In this document: piece by piece, positions 26,378 through 34,920 of the stretch | How the letters are laid out: every line of letters begins with the position of its first letter | Position numbering within the stretch: the stretch's first letter is position 1 | NCBI RefSeq assembly: GCF_000716445.1 | Contig: NZ_JNWK01000051.1 | Span: 5,600 to 69,599 of the forward strand | Origin: Streptomyces wedmorensis | GTDB lineage: Bacteria; Actinomycetota; Actinomycetes; Streptomycetales; Streptomycetaceae | Reading direction: 5' to 3' | Length of the DNA stretch: 64,000 bases | Program-made: the position numbers and the translations under genes | Notes under the pieces: generated by a model | Seen by the model: only the letters and a program-made list of their open reading frames with translations | What the model was told of the DNA's origin: nothing | The model's database searches: none

Positions 26378-26812
26378 TCAGGCGGTGGGCCGGGGGGCGA
26401 AGACCCGTTCCAGGAGCGTGTACAGGGAGGCCCGGTCCTCGTCGTCGAGGCCGTCCAGGCCTGCCTGCGTGGTGCGCATCTTCGCGCGGATCGCGTCGGT
26501 GACGCGCTCGCCCTCGGCAGTGAGGATGACGTTCTTGACGCGCCGGTCGGAGGCGTCGGGCTCGCGGCGCACCAGGGCGCGCTTCTCCAGACGGTCGATG
26601 ATGCCGGTCATGTTGGAGGCGTCGCAGGTCATGGTCTCGGCCAGGGCGCGCATCGCGGCGGGTCCGCGGCGCAGCACGGTGAGGGCCTTGCCCTGGCTCG
26701 CCGTGAGGTTCTCGCTCGCCGCAGCGACGGTGAAATCGCCGTAGTAGGCGCCGAGCGACACGGAGAGGAGCTCCATGAGCTGGGCGGTGTCGACGCGGGG
26801 AGCTTCTGTCAT
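26378..26812 (-). CDS. MarR family regulator
   Basis: The 144-residue protein has a winged helix of the MarR type. LTASQGKALTVLRRGPAAM is the first part, LAETMTCDASNMTGIIDRL is the recognition helix region, and RREPDASDRRVKNVILT forms the wing. It is divergent from an Old Yellow Enzyme gene, with CTTGA/TCAAG palindromes in between, a pattern of redox- or electrophile-responsive MarR pairs. It probably represses that gene and itself. Presence of a sensing Cys (residue about 78, MTCD) is consistent with thiol-based sensing, but that is inference. Confidence 0.9.
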   Translation of the reverse strand: MTEAPRVDTAQLMELLSVSLGAYYGDFTVAAASENLTASQGKALTVLRRGPAAMRALAETMTCDASNMTGIIDRLEKRALVRREPDASDRRVKNVILTAEGERVTDAIRAKMRTTQAGLDGLDDEDRASLYTLLERVFAPRPTA

Positions 26813-26833
26813 GGAGCCATTGTATCCGGCAAT

Positions 26834-26850
26834 GCTTGACTACCTCAAGC
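26834..26850. promoter_or_regulatory. MarR operator palindrome
   Basis: GCTTGA and TCAAGC form a perfect 6-bp inverted repeat around CTACC. It lies 22 bp upstream of the MarR start and 80 bp upstream of the Old Yellow Enzyme start. Further CTCAAG, ATCAAG and GTCAAG half-sites occur at 26885-26908, so the region may hold a second, weaker site overlapping the enzyme gene's leader. Confidence 0.7.
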
Positions 26851-26929
26851 ATCGGCCTCTACCGTCTCCCCATTGCATGAAGTTCTCAAGCATCAAGGTT
26901 GTCAAGCAGTAGCCCTGAGGAGCGTCCCT

Positions 26930-28057
26930 GTGACCGTCACCGCGTCCCCCGCCTCCCGCGCGGCCGAGATCCTGTCCCGGCCCGTCGCGCTGAACGGCCT
27001 GACCGTCCCGAACCGCATCGCGATGGCGCCGATGACCCGCATGTTCTCCCCCGGCGGAGTCCCCGGCGAGGACGTGCAGTCGTACTACGCCCGCCGCGCC
27101 GCCGCCGGCGTGGGCCTGATCGTCACGGAGGGGACGTACGTCGGCCACGATTCGGCCGGGCAGAGCGACCGCGTGCCGCGGTTCCACGGCGAGGAGCAGC
27201 TGGCGGGTTGGGCGAAGGTCGCCGAGGCCGTGCACGCGGCGGGCGGCACGATCGTGCCGCAGCTGTGGCACATCGGCATGGTGCGCCAGCAGGGCCAGGC
27301 CCCTTACCCCGACGCCCCGGCCATGGGCCCCTCCGGCATCCGCCCCGACGGCACCGAGGGCACGGGGAAGGCGATGACCCAGGACGACCTGGACGACGTC
27401 ATCGGCGCCTTCGCCGAGGCCGCCGCGGCCGCCGAACGCATCGGTTTCGACGGCATCGAGCTGCACGGCGCCCACGGCTACCTCCTCGACCAGTTCCTGT
27501 GGGCGGGCACGAACCGCCGTACCGACGCCTACGGCGGCGACCCGGTGGCCCGTACGAAGTTCGCCGCCGAGATCGTCGCCGCGGTCCGCGCGAGCGTCTC
27601 GCCCGACTTCCCCGTGATCTTCCGCTACTCGCAGTGGAAGCAGGACGCCTACGACGCCCGCCTCGCCGAGACCCCCCAGGAGCTCGAGGCGATCCTGACC
27701 CCGCTCGCCGCCGCCGGCGTCGACGCCTTCCACGCCTCCACCCGCCGCCACTGGATACCCGAGTTCGACGACTCCGACCTCAACCTGGCGGGCTGGACCA
27801 AGAAGCTCACCGGCAAGCCCACCATCACCGTCGGCTCGGTCGGCCTCAACGGCGACTTCATCCACGCCTTCGCAGGTCAAGGCGCCCCGGTTCAGGGCAT
27901 CGACGACCTCCTCGACCGCCTGGAGCGCGACGAGTTCGACATGGTCGCCATCGGCCGCGCCCTGCTCCAGGACCCGGAATGGGCGGCGAAGGTCCTGGCG
28001 GGCCGGACCGACGAGCTGAAGCCGTACGACGCCGCTGCGGTGAAGACGCTCAGCTAG
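26930..28057 (+). CDS. NADH:flavin oxidoreductase, Old Yellow Enzyme family
   Basis: The 375-residue product is an FMN-dependent ene-reductase that reduces activated C=C bonds with NAD(P)H, often detoxifying quinones or electrophiles. The barrel signatures are RIAMAPMTRM (residues about 28-37), PQLWHIG, HGAHGYLLDQFLW and NRRTDAYGG. Near the C-terminus GSVG and IGRALLQDPEWAAKV bind the FMN phosphate. GTG 26930 is preceded by GAGGAG at 7 bases. It is regulated in all likelihood by the divergent MarR protein and is followed by a hairpin. Confidence 0.95.
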   Translation: MTVTASPASRAAEILSRPVALNGLTVPNRIAMAPMTRMFSPGGVPGEDVQSYYARRAAAGVGLIVTEGTYVGHDSAGQSDRVPRFHGEEQLAGWAKVAEAVHAAGGTIVPQLWHIGMVRQQGQAPYPDAPAMGPSGIRPDGTEGTGKAMTQDDLDDVIGAFAEAAAAAERIGFDGIELHGAHGYLLDQFLWAGTNRRTDAYGGDPVARTKFAAEIVAAVRASVSPDFPVIFRYSQWKQDAYDARLAETPQELEAILTPLAAAGVDAFHASTRRHWIPEFDDSDLNLAGWTKKLTGKPTITVGSVGLNGDFIHAFAGQGAPVQGIDDLLDRLERDEFDMVAIGRALLQDPEWAAKVLAGRTDELKPYDAAAVKTLS

Positions 28058-28079
28058 CCCCGACCTTTCGCGTTTCGTG

Positions 28080-28108
28080 ACGGTTCGCCGAGGAAGTCGG
28101 CGAACCGT
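28080..28108. terminator. Terminator of the Old Yellow Enzyme gene
   Basis: A 12-bp perfect stem (28080-28091 with 28097-28108) with a 5-base loop begins 22 bp after the stop codon and is followed by TTTCACGTTCTG. It also faces the 3' end of the leftward TPR membrane protein gene. Confidence 0.8.
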
Positions 28109-28166
28109 TTCACGTTCTGCGCCGAGTGGCGCGCCGGGCCGTGGCGGGGCCGAGTGGCGGGCCGGG

Positions 28167-29621
28167 TCAGTCCGCGGCGGGCCGCAGGAAGTCGGCGCCG
28201 ACGGACCGGGCCCTCGCCTCGACCGCTCCACGGTCCTCGTCCGGCGTCGTGAACAGGACCAAGCCGATGCTGCCCTTGTCCGCCCACCCGCACATCGCCC
28301 GTGGCGTGCCGGTGGGCGCCTCGGTGTACCGCAGGCACCACATCCAGCCGCCGTACGGGCCGGCCCCGGCCTCCCAGGTGTCCTGGACGGCGCCCGCTCC
28401 CGCCGCATCCATGGGGATGATCCCGCCGTCGTACACGTACGACTCCCGCATCTCGTGGAAGTCCCCGGTCGCGACGGCCACCAAGTACTCGGCGGCGGCA
28501 TCCGGAGCAGCACCTTCGGCGACGTACACCCGGGTCGTCGAGTCCTCCGGCGTGCCGTCAAAGACCACACGGAACGGATCGAACTCCTCGCGCAGGTCAT
28601 AGCCCTTCAAGCCCCGGAAGGTGTCATGGGCCACGACGTCGTAGCGGGGATAGGCGAGGGAGGAGGCGTACGCCGTGACTCCGATGACCACCATGAGCGC
28701 GAGCCCGGCGCCGGCGAACGCGTACTCGCGAGGAGTGACGCGCGGTACGGGCTGCAGTTCCGGCGGCCCGAAACCGTCGCCCTCGCCGCCCGCTTCGTCA
28801 CCGGATACGGTCTCCGTGACGGCGGTGGCCACCCGCTCGACAGCCCGCTCACGGGCGGCCCGCAGCTGCCTGCGGAGACCGAGGAGCGGCAGCGCCAGCA
28901 GCAGCCCCGCTCCCGTCGCCACGCCGTACGGCACCGCCGGCAGCACGGTCACGCGCACAATCACCAGCACAGCGACGACCACGGCAATGACGAAGCGGTA
29001 CTCGAGCCCCCTGCGCAACAGCAGGCGTGACCGGCTCCCGCCGGGGGCGGCGAGAGCACCCGTCGTCTCCGCAAGCACGGCCAGCCGCAGATCGCGCGGA
29101 GCCGCGGCGGCCCACTGCGAGGCCTGAGCGGCGGCAGCCTGAGGCGTCGGCGCTTCGGCGAAGGCGCGGGACGCGTCGAACGACTGCACCCGCCGCACCG
29201 AGACACTGTTCTTGACGGTCGTGGAAACGGAGCTGCCCGCAGCCTCTGCCCGCAGCAACTCCGGCGAATACGGAGCGAGTTCTCGAAGACGGGCCAGCAG
29301 CACCGGCCCCCGGGCGTATCGCCCCGGCCGGTCCAGCGCGTCGGTACGGGCACAGAGCTCCGCATACCCGGCGAGCAGGCCTACATCATCGGGAAATGCG
29401 TCCAGCCCCTCGCGAAAGACCCGCTCGGCAGCGTCGTCATGCTCATCGTCGTCCTCCGCCATGTGCGCGAGGGCAAGCGCCAGGAGGAGCCCTGCGTCCC
29501 GCCCGTCCGCGTCCAGCGCGTCCCGCGCAATAGCCCGCGCCTCAGCTGACCGGCCGACGGCGACGAGCGCGTCGACCCGCCCTCGTACGTCTTCACGCAC
29601 GTCGTGCTTGTTGTCGTTCAA
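28167..29621 (-). CDS. TPR-like membrane protein
   Basis: The 484-residue protein begins with a helical TPR-like region (residues 10-130: VDALVAVGRSAEARAIARDA and similar pairs). It then has two adjacent membrane helices (about 210-230 and 234-250) and a third near 305-325, followed by a C-terminal extracytoplasmic or cytosolic domain of 150 residues with GGWMWCLRYTEAP. The layout suggests an anchor protein with protein-binding repeats. No enzyme motif is present. ATG 29621 is used. The role is unknown. Confidence 0.8.
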   Translation of the reverse strand: MNDNKHDVREDVRGRVDALVAVGRSAEARAIARDALDADGRDAGLLLALALAHMAEDDDEHDDAAERVFREGLDAFPDDVGLLAGYAELCARTDALDRPGRYARGPVLLARLRELAPYSPELLRAEAAGSSVSTTVKNSVSVRRVQSFDASRAFAEAPTPQAAAAQASQWAAAAPRDLRLAVLAETTGALAAPGGSRSRLLLRRGLEYRFVIAVVVAVLVIVRVTVLPAVPYGVATGAGLLLALPLLGLRRQLRAARERAVERVATAVTETVSGDEAGGEGDGFGPPELQPVPRVTPREYAFAGAGLALMVVIGVTAYASSLAYPRYDVVAHDTFRGLKGYDLREEFDPFRVVFDGTPEDSTTRVYVAEGAAPDAAAEYLVAVATGDFHEMRESYVYDGGIIPMDAAGAGAVQDTWEAGAGPYGGWMWCLRYTEAPTGTPRAMCGWADKGSIGLVLFTTPDEDRGAVEARARSVGADFLRPAAD

Positions 29622-29766
29622 GAGTCCCCACCCCTGGCGTAGCAGGCCGGACGAACGCGGCCGCGAGCGCCACTATCACCGTTACCGGAACTCCGGTCAA
29701 TCTGAAATCCGTCGCTCTGGCCTGCCCTTTTACCGCACAACAGCATGCAATCGGACGAAGCTCGGG

Positions 29767-30231
29767 TCACCCCTCCCCATTGAGCTTCGTCCCCGCGGCG
29801 CAGGCCTCAGCAATCGACAGGCTGTTCTCGTAAAGATGGTGCCGGGTGATCTTGCCGTCCTCGACGGTGAGGCGCAGCGCGAACGGCCCCTCGAAGGACT
29901 TCCCCGTCGCACGTACGGTCCCCGACACGTGCCCCATCAGGACGGCGTCGCGGCCGTCGACGAGGAAGGCATCGACCGACGCTCGCGCGTCCTCGGGCAC
30001 TGTGTGCTCCATCAGCTCCGTGAACTGGGCGGCGCACTCGGCGGCGGTGGACCGGGGACGGATCCACGGGGCGGCGGGGTTCTCGGCGAGCAGCCAGTCG
30101 ACCTCATCGGCGAACACAGCGGTGAGTCGACTCGTATCGCCGGCCAGCCGAGCGGCAAGGAACTCCTGCACGACTGCCCGGGTGACCTCGGCGACGGAAA
30201 TCTGATTGCCGGGAGTGGACTTGACCGACAT
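29767..30231 (-). CDS. SnoaL-like / NTF2-fold protein
   Basis: The 154-residue protein belongs to the NTF2-like cone-fold group: AARLAGDTSRLTAVFADEVD followed by WLLAENPAAPWI, DAFLVDGRDAVLMGHVSG and TVEDGKITRHHLYENSLSI are the usual strands. Such proteins are isomerases, cyclases or small-molecule binders in secondary metabolism, or have no known activity. It stands alone. The ATG at 30231 follows GAGGAGCACCC. Confidence 0.8.
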   Translation of the reverse strand: MSVKSTPGNQISVAEVTRAVVQEFLAARLAGDTSRLTAVFADEVDWLLAENPAAPWIRPRSTAAECAAQFTELMEHTVPEDARASVDAFLVDGRDAVLMGHVSGTVRATGKSFEGPFALRLTVEDGKITRHHLYENSLSIAEACAAGTKLNGEG

Positions 30232-30517
30232 GGGTGCTCCTCATGGCTGCGACGGGATTCGATGGCGGCCCGCTTGTGCAGTCTGATCCTGCCGCCGGAG
30301 GGCAGAGCGGTCGATTACCTCGGGGGTCATGGACGGTCCGTCGGCGAAGGGCACAGCATCTGTGGGCTTCCGCCGCACCTGTGGGCTTCCGCGGCCTCAC
30401 GGCCTCCGCTCCCGCCGGGGACGAAGCGACCACCGCGAAGCCGGAGCGCCTGCACGCCCTCATGGGCCGACGGCCGCAACCCGGCCCCCGACCAGGCCTC
30501 GTACTGAACGGCCGTGA

Positions 30518-31387
30518 TCACGCTGAAAGGAACGGCTCCGTCAAGTGGGGCGTCGCCAGGTGCAGCGTGGTGCCGGGTTCACGGGCGAGCAGGCGCTGCC
30601 TCGAGTGTCTGGCTGCTTCCGGGTCGGCCTCGTGCGCGTAGGCGAGTTCCGGGTGGAGCAGCTGAAGCGCGTGGACCAGGAGGTCGCCGGTGACGAGCGC
30701 GAGCTCGCGGCCGTCGGCGATCAGCACGCTCTGGTGTCCGGGCGTATGACCGGGCGTGGCGACCGTACGCCCGATGCGTAGCGTCGTGTCCCCGTCGAGG
30801 AGCCGGAGCCGACCCGCGGCCTGGAGCGGGTCGGTGAGGCTCTCGCGGAGCTGCGGGTTGAGTGCGTCGATGGCGTCGAACTCGGCCCGCTGTAGTAGGT
30901 ATTCGGCGTTCGGGAAGTAGGGGCGGCGTTCGCTGGGCGCATCGCCGGCCGAAGCCTTGCCGTCCACTTCCCCGCTCGCTGACGGGACGGCCGCCTCTGT
31001 CACGACAGCCCACCCGACGTGATCGGTGTGCAGATGCGTGAGCACCACGGTGTCCACTTCGGCCGGGTCGATGCCTGCGGCGGCCAGCGACTCGGGGAGC
31101 ACTCCGGGCACCGGCGCCCACGAGCCGGCCGGGCTGTCCGCCGGGCCGATCCCCGCGTCCACGACGATGACGCCCTTGTCGCTGCGGATCGCGTACGCAC
31201 GGAACTGAAGCCGCCATCGCCCCTCGGCGTCGACCGCACCCGGGTCGTACCGGTCGACCTCGGCCCACTGATCGGCGGTGGCATCGGGGAAGGCCTCGGC
31301 ACGCGGGGAGAAGAACGGGCCCTCACCATCGGCGAGGGCGATGATCTCGGTCGAGCCGATCCGCAGACGGGGAACGCTGAGAGACAT
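30518..31387 (-). CDS. MBL-fold metallo-hydrolase
   Basis: The 289-residue product has the metal-binding motifs of the metallo-beta-lactamase fold: LTHLHTDHVGW (HxHxDH), PGHTPGHQSV and TGDLLVH, with a last His near residue 258 or in the C-terminal LATPHLTEPF. Such enzymes hydrolyse lactones (AHL-type), thioesters or similar. ATG 31387 is chosen, with AGGA 9 bases before; the upstream frame is open to 31750 but shows no family-like sequence and holds repeats. The substrate is unknown. Confidence 0.88.
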   Translation of the reverse strand: MSLSVPRLRIGSTEIIALADGEGPFFSPRAEAFPDATADQWAEVDRYDPGAVDAEGRWRLQFRAYAIRSDKGVIVVDAGIGPADSPAGSWAPVPGVLPESLAAAGIDPAEVDTVVLTHLHTDHVGWAVVTEAAVPSASGEVDGKASAGDAPSERRPYFPNAEYLLQRAEFDAIDALNPQLRESLTDPLQAAGRLRLLDGDTTLRIGRTVATPGHTPGHQSVLIADGRELALVTGDLLVHALQLLHPELAYAHEADPEAARHSRQRLLAREPGTTLHLATPHLTEPFLSA

Positions 31388-31743
31388 GGCCGCGATCCTG
31401 CCATGCCTCCTCATAAGGTTGTGGCTCGGCCCCAAGCCGTTGCGAACTCGATGCGGGGCAGGGTGATCTGCCATTGAATGATCATCGGTTCTGGCTTCGT
31501 TGCTCCTAGTCGACACTTCGAGATGGGCTATCGCCGCGTCGCAGGCCGCCTGCCGCATCGCCGCCTGACACCGCCTGACACCGCCTGACACCGCCTGAGG
31601 CGACTTCCTCGACACGGCTGAGCTTTCGACGACGCCGGAGCGTCTGCGGGCCCCTCGGACGTCGCTTCTTACAGAGGTATCCCAAGCACTTGTCGTGGAG
31701 GGGGTGAGCATGGGGTGCGCTGGGTTCCTGGTAGAACCGGCAC
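31388..31743. other. Intergenic region with a 10-bp tandem repeat
   Basis: This stretch separates the divergent MBL hydrolase and Imm10-like genes. It holds the 10-bp repeat at 31561-31597 and no recognisable gene. A rightward promoter and ribosome site for the Imm10 gene must lie in its last 100 bp; GGTAGAACCGGCAC precedes the ATG, a weak site. Confidence 0.5.
31561..31597. repeat. 10-bp tandem repeat CCGCCTGACA, 3.7 copies
   Basis: Three perfect copies of CCGCCTGACA and a fourth partial copy (CCGCCTG) follow one another. The array is in non-coding DNA between divergent genes and can be expected to vary in copy number. Confidence 0.9.
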
Positions 31744-32151
31744 ATGACATACAGGTTCACCGCCTCTTCGATCGCGGCCGAGGTCGACGTCGACGGCGAG
31801 GTGCAGGCCGGCGTGGCGGAGGAGGGTGAGGGCTTCTTCCTGCTGTTCACGAGCGTTGTCGGTGAACCGTCCGCACAGGACATCTCGCTTGGGCTCGACA
31901 CGTACTGCGTGATGACTCCGGACCAGTGCACGGCCTATGGCTGTGTCCGCGAGGTGGCTCTGACGGACACCTCGCTCACCGTGTCGCTGGACCCCGGCTG
32001 CCTGGATGACCTGGAGCTGGAGGACGCGAAGATCGAGGCAGTGCTCGACGTGCCGGCCGAGAGCATTGACGAGCTGCGCGAGGTGCTTGCGAAGGTGCTG
32101 TCCTTCGGACGTACGGAAGCCCGACCTCGGCTTGTTGGTTTCTCGGCTTGA
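31744..32151 (+). CDS. Imm10-like immunity protein
   Basis: The 135-residue product resembles Imm10 family immunity proteins of polymorphic toxin systems: FFLLFTSVVG, LGLDTYCVMTPDQCTAYGCV and REVALTDTSLTVSLDP lie in the usual order. It would bind and block a specific toxin, probably in the cytosol. No toxin gene or secretion gene is visible nearby, so it may be an orphan guarding against kin toxins, or a relic. The assignment is from remembered family patterns and should be treated as probable. Confidence 0.65.
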   Translation: MTYRFTASSIAAEVDVDGEVQAGVAEEGEGFFLLFTSVVGEPSAQDISLGLDTYCVMTPDQCTAYGCVREVALTDTSLTVSLDPGCLDDLELEDAKIEAVLDVPAESIDELREVLAKVLSFGRTEARPRLVGFSA

Positions 32152-32522
32152 GCCGTTTGTCAGGACGGCGGTACCCGATCAGGCCAGGTCCCGGCTCCAC
32201 TGCTCGTCATCGCCGAGCTGTTCGCCCTGCCAGGTGTCGACGTACCCGCAGCCTGCCCGCCCGTCACCGCCCCAGCCCTTGCCCCAGCCCCCGCAATGAC
32301 CGATGCAGGAGGCCACTTGGACAGGGAAAACGCAACTTCGACAGGGCCCGTTGAGGCGGCTACCGTCACCTGGTCTTCGGCGATCGACAGCGGTCGCAAA
32401 GGAGTTCATGCAGGCTGAGCCACCCGCGACGGGATGAGTCGGCCACGCCCCACGAATCGTCGCCCCCACGGGCAAGCCGCCGAACCGGGTCCGCACCGGG
32501 CACCCCGATCAAGGAGAGACGA
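32152..32522. other. Intergenic, no clear gene
   Basis: A minus-strand ORF in this stretch ends with a Trp/Gly-rich segment (CGGWGKGWGGDGRAGCG) that might look protein-like, but it lacks a sensible start and the composition can come from GC-rich random sequence. The last bases, CAAGGAGAGACGA, form the ribosome site of the DUF3291-like gene. Nothing else was recognised. Confidence 0.4.
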
Positions 32523-33080
32523 ATGCCCCGTCTTGCGCTGTACACATTCGGCGTCCTGAAGTCACCTCTCGCCGATCCCGCACCTCTCACGCGCGAACTC
32601 CACGAGAGCGGCGAGGCCATCTACCGAAAGATCAGCCGGCACCCCGGATACCTCGCCCATGCCGAAGCGGCAGACGGCGCCCGGGGCACACATTTCGACC
32701 TGGACTGGGGTGCATGGGGCGAGTTCGCCGTACCGACCTGGTACGGCAAGGGCCGCACGGTGGAAACCACCGCCCTGGCCACGACCCTCTCACTCTGGAC
32801 CGACCTGCGCCCCGCCTTCGACGCCATCTACACCGGTCTGCACCGCGAGGCGCTGAACAGGCGTTACGACTGGTTCGAGAGGTCAGAACACCCGAATCAC
32901 GTGTTCTGGTGGGTCTCCGACGGAGTGATACCCACCTGGCAGGACGGGGTGTCCAAGCTGGAACACCTCCGCGACCACGGCTCCACGCCGCACGCCTTCA
33001 CCTTCAGCCACTCGTTCGCCCCGGAGGGAACTCCGACCAGGATCAAGGACATCGGGCCGCAGAGCGACCAGGTTCTCTGA
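32523..33080 (+). CDS. DUF3291-like protein
   Basis: The 185-residue protein begins MPRLALYTFGVLKSPLADP and continues with a ferredoxin-like alpha/beta core typical of DUF3291 (antibiotic-biosynthesis-monooxygenase-like) proteins. WGAWGEFAVPTWYGKGRTVE, then LSLWTDLRPAFDAIYTGLH, and HPNHVFWWVSDGVIPTWQDG match the family. It is cytosolic. AGGAGA lies 6 bases before ATG 32523, a good site. The substrate, if any, is unknown. Confidence 0.8.
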   Translation: MPRLALYTFGVLKSPLADPAPLTRELHESGEAIYRKISRHPGYLAHAEAADGARGTHFDLDWGAWGEFAVPTWYGKGRTVETTALATTLSLWTDLRPAFDAIYTGLHREALNRRYDWFERSEHPNHVFWWVSDGVIPTWQDGVSKLEHLRDHGSTPHAFTFSHSFAPEGTPTRIKDIGPQSDQVL

Positions 33081-33125
33081 CAAGGAAGCCTGAGCAACCG
33101 GGCCGTCCGCCAGATCTGTGAGCGC

Positions 33126-33827
33126 TCATTTGTCGCAGTGCTCAGCGGGCTCCTGCCGAGCGGGCGGATCGCCGATGTCCTGGCCATCCTCCCTTTCGTT
33201 CTCCGCTGCACGGAGGCCCGCCTCGTTGCGCAGCCACTGCCGCCCGTCGCTGTCGATGAACTGGATCGCCCGGAGCGGGGCCCCGCCCTGTGCGATTCCG
33301 AAATTGGTCAGAAGGTATTCGTCGACGGCACGGTGATCGAAGACCATTCGGGTGCAGGGCGGGATGGTCGCGAAGGCCATGAAGACGTCCTCGTGCTCGG
33401 CCGGGTCGATGTTCGAGTCGTCCGGTGCGTACCACCACAGCTCGACGTTGGTCACCGGATCCAGCGAGCGGTTCACGATGATGATCGTGTCGGTGAGATC
33501 GTCGACCGACTCGGTCCAGTAGCCGACCCGTCCGGCCTGCTGTCGCTCGTCCTGGTCCAGCTGTCTGCGTGTGGCGTCCACGCTCGAGGAAGCCACCGTG
33601 GCGCTGAAGAACAGGCCGATCGCGGCGGCAAGGGCGGACAAGGCGGTCGCCCAGGGCACCAGCGCGGTACCGAGGCCACGCGGCTGTCGTGCCGCCCTCG
33701 GCGATGCACCGCCCGGCGGACGAGCCCGGCGGGCGTACAACCGTCGGGCTCTGACGGTGGGCGAGGTTGCCCGATTTGCTCGATGGACCACACAACCACC
33801 ATCGGCCAAAGAATGCGGCCCGGCCAC
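33126..33827 (-). CDS. Hypothetical protein with one membrane helix
   Basis: The protein (up to 233 residues) has a variable basic N-terminus, one hydrophobic helix (about residues 55-78: WATALSALAAAIGLFFSATV) and a soluble C-terminal domain of 150 residues with NRSLDPVTNVELWWYAPDDS and AIQFIDSDGRQWLRNEAGL. Its topology suggests a single-pass protein with an outer beta-rich domain. The start is uncertain, because the N-terminal 30 residues look non-conserved. The function is unknown. Confidence 0.65.
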   Translation of the reverse strand: MAGPHSLADGGCVVHRANRATSPTVRARRLYARRARPPGGASPRAARQPRGLGTALVPWATALSALAAAIGLFFSATVASSSVDATRRQLDQDERQQAGRVGYWTESVDDLTDTIIIVNRSLDPVTNVELWWYAPDDSNIDPAEHEDVFMAFATIPPCTRMVFDHRAVDEYLLTNFGIAQGGAPLRAIQFIDSDGRQWLRNEAGLRAAENEREDGQDIGDPPARQEPAEHCDK

Positions 33828-34049
33828 CGGATGCCTCGGAGAGAGGAATTGCCGAGTTGAGCGCGCGCCGCGACGGCGTCATAGCGGCGGTGATGCCGCC
33901 GCCTGGGACCGACCGGAGCGTCGAAGCCGCAGGGCCGTATCCTGAGGCGGGCGACGCAGGCGGTGCAGGTGCGTCGCAGTCGTAGGTCGCCGCCGGGCGG
34001 CGCCTTTGCCGGGCACCGGGTGCGCGGCAAACAAATGGGGGAGTTGGCA

Positions 34050-34685
34050 GTGATCAGTCTGGCCGCGGTGGGTGGAGTGGCCCTGGTCGAATTGGGCATG
34101 GCGCTGACGCCGGGACCGAACATGGTCCACCTCGCGTCCCGGGCGATTACGCAGGGTCGCAGGGCCGGGCTGGTCAGTCTGAGTGGGACAGCCGTGGGGT
34201 TCCTGTGCTATCTGCTGGCCGCGGCCGCCGGCCTGTCGGCGTTGTTCGCCGCCGTGCCGCTGGCGTTCACGGTGGTCAAGCTCGCCGGGGCCGCCTACCT
34301 GGCGTGGGACATGCTCAAGCCGGGTGGCCGCTCACCCTTCGATCCGGCCGGGGACCTGCCTCCCGTCTCCGACGCCCGGCTGTTCTCGATGGGGCTCCTG
34401 ACCAACCTGCTCAACCCGAAGATCGCTCTCTTGTACGGTGCGCTCCTGCCCCAGTTCATGGATCCGCAGGCGGGTCCGGCGTGGGCGCAGCTGCTCCAGC
34501 TCGGTGGTGTGCAGATCGTCGTGGGTGTCTCCGTGAACGCGGTGATCATGTTGAGCGCAGCACGGGTGTCGGGGTTTCTGGCTGCCAGGCCCCGCGTGAT
34601 GACGGCTCAGCGGTTCGCGGCGGGTGGCTTGCTCGGTGTCTTCGCGCTGCGCACGGCCCTGTCCCGTACGCCTGTCTCGGCTTGA
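34050..34685 (+). CDS. LysE family amino acid exporter
   Basis: The protein of about 211 residues is a LysE/RhtB-type exporter with five or six membrane helices. The signature MALTPGPNMVHLASRAITQG lies near residues 16-35, and AAYLAWDMLKPGG and LTNLLNPKIALLYGALLPQF follow. GTG 34050 is chosen because GGGGGAG stands 6 bases before it; ATG 34035 is in frame but inside that site. It exports basic or neutral amino acids or analogues. No regulator of the LysG type is adjacent. Confidence 0.88.
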   Translation: MISLAAVGGVALVELGMALTPGPNMVHLASRAITQGRRAGLVSLSGTAVGFLCYLLAAAAGLSALFAAVPLAFTVVKLAGAAYLAWDMLKPGGRSPFDPAGDLPPVSDARLFSMGLLTNLLNPKIALLYGALLPQFMDPQAGPAWAQLLQLGGVQIVVGVSVNAVIMLSAARVSGFLAARPRVMTAQRFAAGGLLGVFALRTALSRTPVSA

Positions 34686-34800
34686 GCCGCGTACCCGCAG
34701 CCGGCCGCCCGAGCTGACGGTGTGATCGCTACGAGAACGGCGCGCTTCGCGTAATCGGCTGGTCCGGGCCCCTGCCTCCTCGGCAAGGGCCTGCGGCAGA

Positions 34801-34880
34801 GGGGGCCGGGACACGTCCTCGGTGAGCGGCGCCACTGCCGGTGAGCAACGTCGCCGTCGGTGAGTAGCGTCCCGGCCCCC
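34801..34880. repeat. Long-range inverted repeat with three GGTGAGY elements
   Basis: GGGGGCCGGGAC at 34801-34812 is repeated in inverted form at 34869-34880. Inside the loop the heptamer GGTGAG(C/T) recurs at 34821, 34840 and 34859, exactly 19 bp apart. It lies between the convergent LysE and dienelactone-hydrolase-like genes and could be a terminator, a protein-binding array or a dispersed palindromic element. Confidence 0.6.
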
Positions 34881-34920
34881 TTCACGGTTTACCGGCCGAT
34901 GCCGGTTCGGTGGGCCGGTC

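Noticed and set aside
31560..31600. Possible CRISPR array
   Set aside because: The repeat is only 10 bp with no spacers, and no cas gene is present in the window.
32179..32496. Minus-strand ORF ending in a Trp/Gly-rich, Cys-containing segment
   Set aside because: It could suggest a small secreted protein, but it lacks a signal peptide and a supported start, and GGCTGG-type DNA gives such residues by chance.
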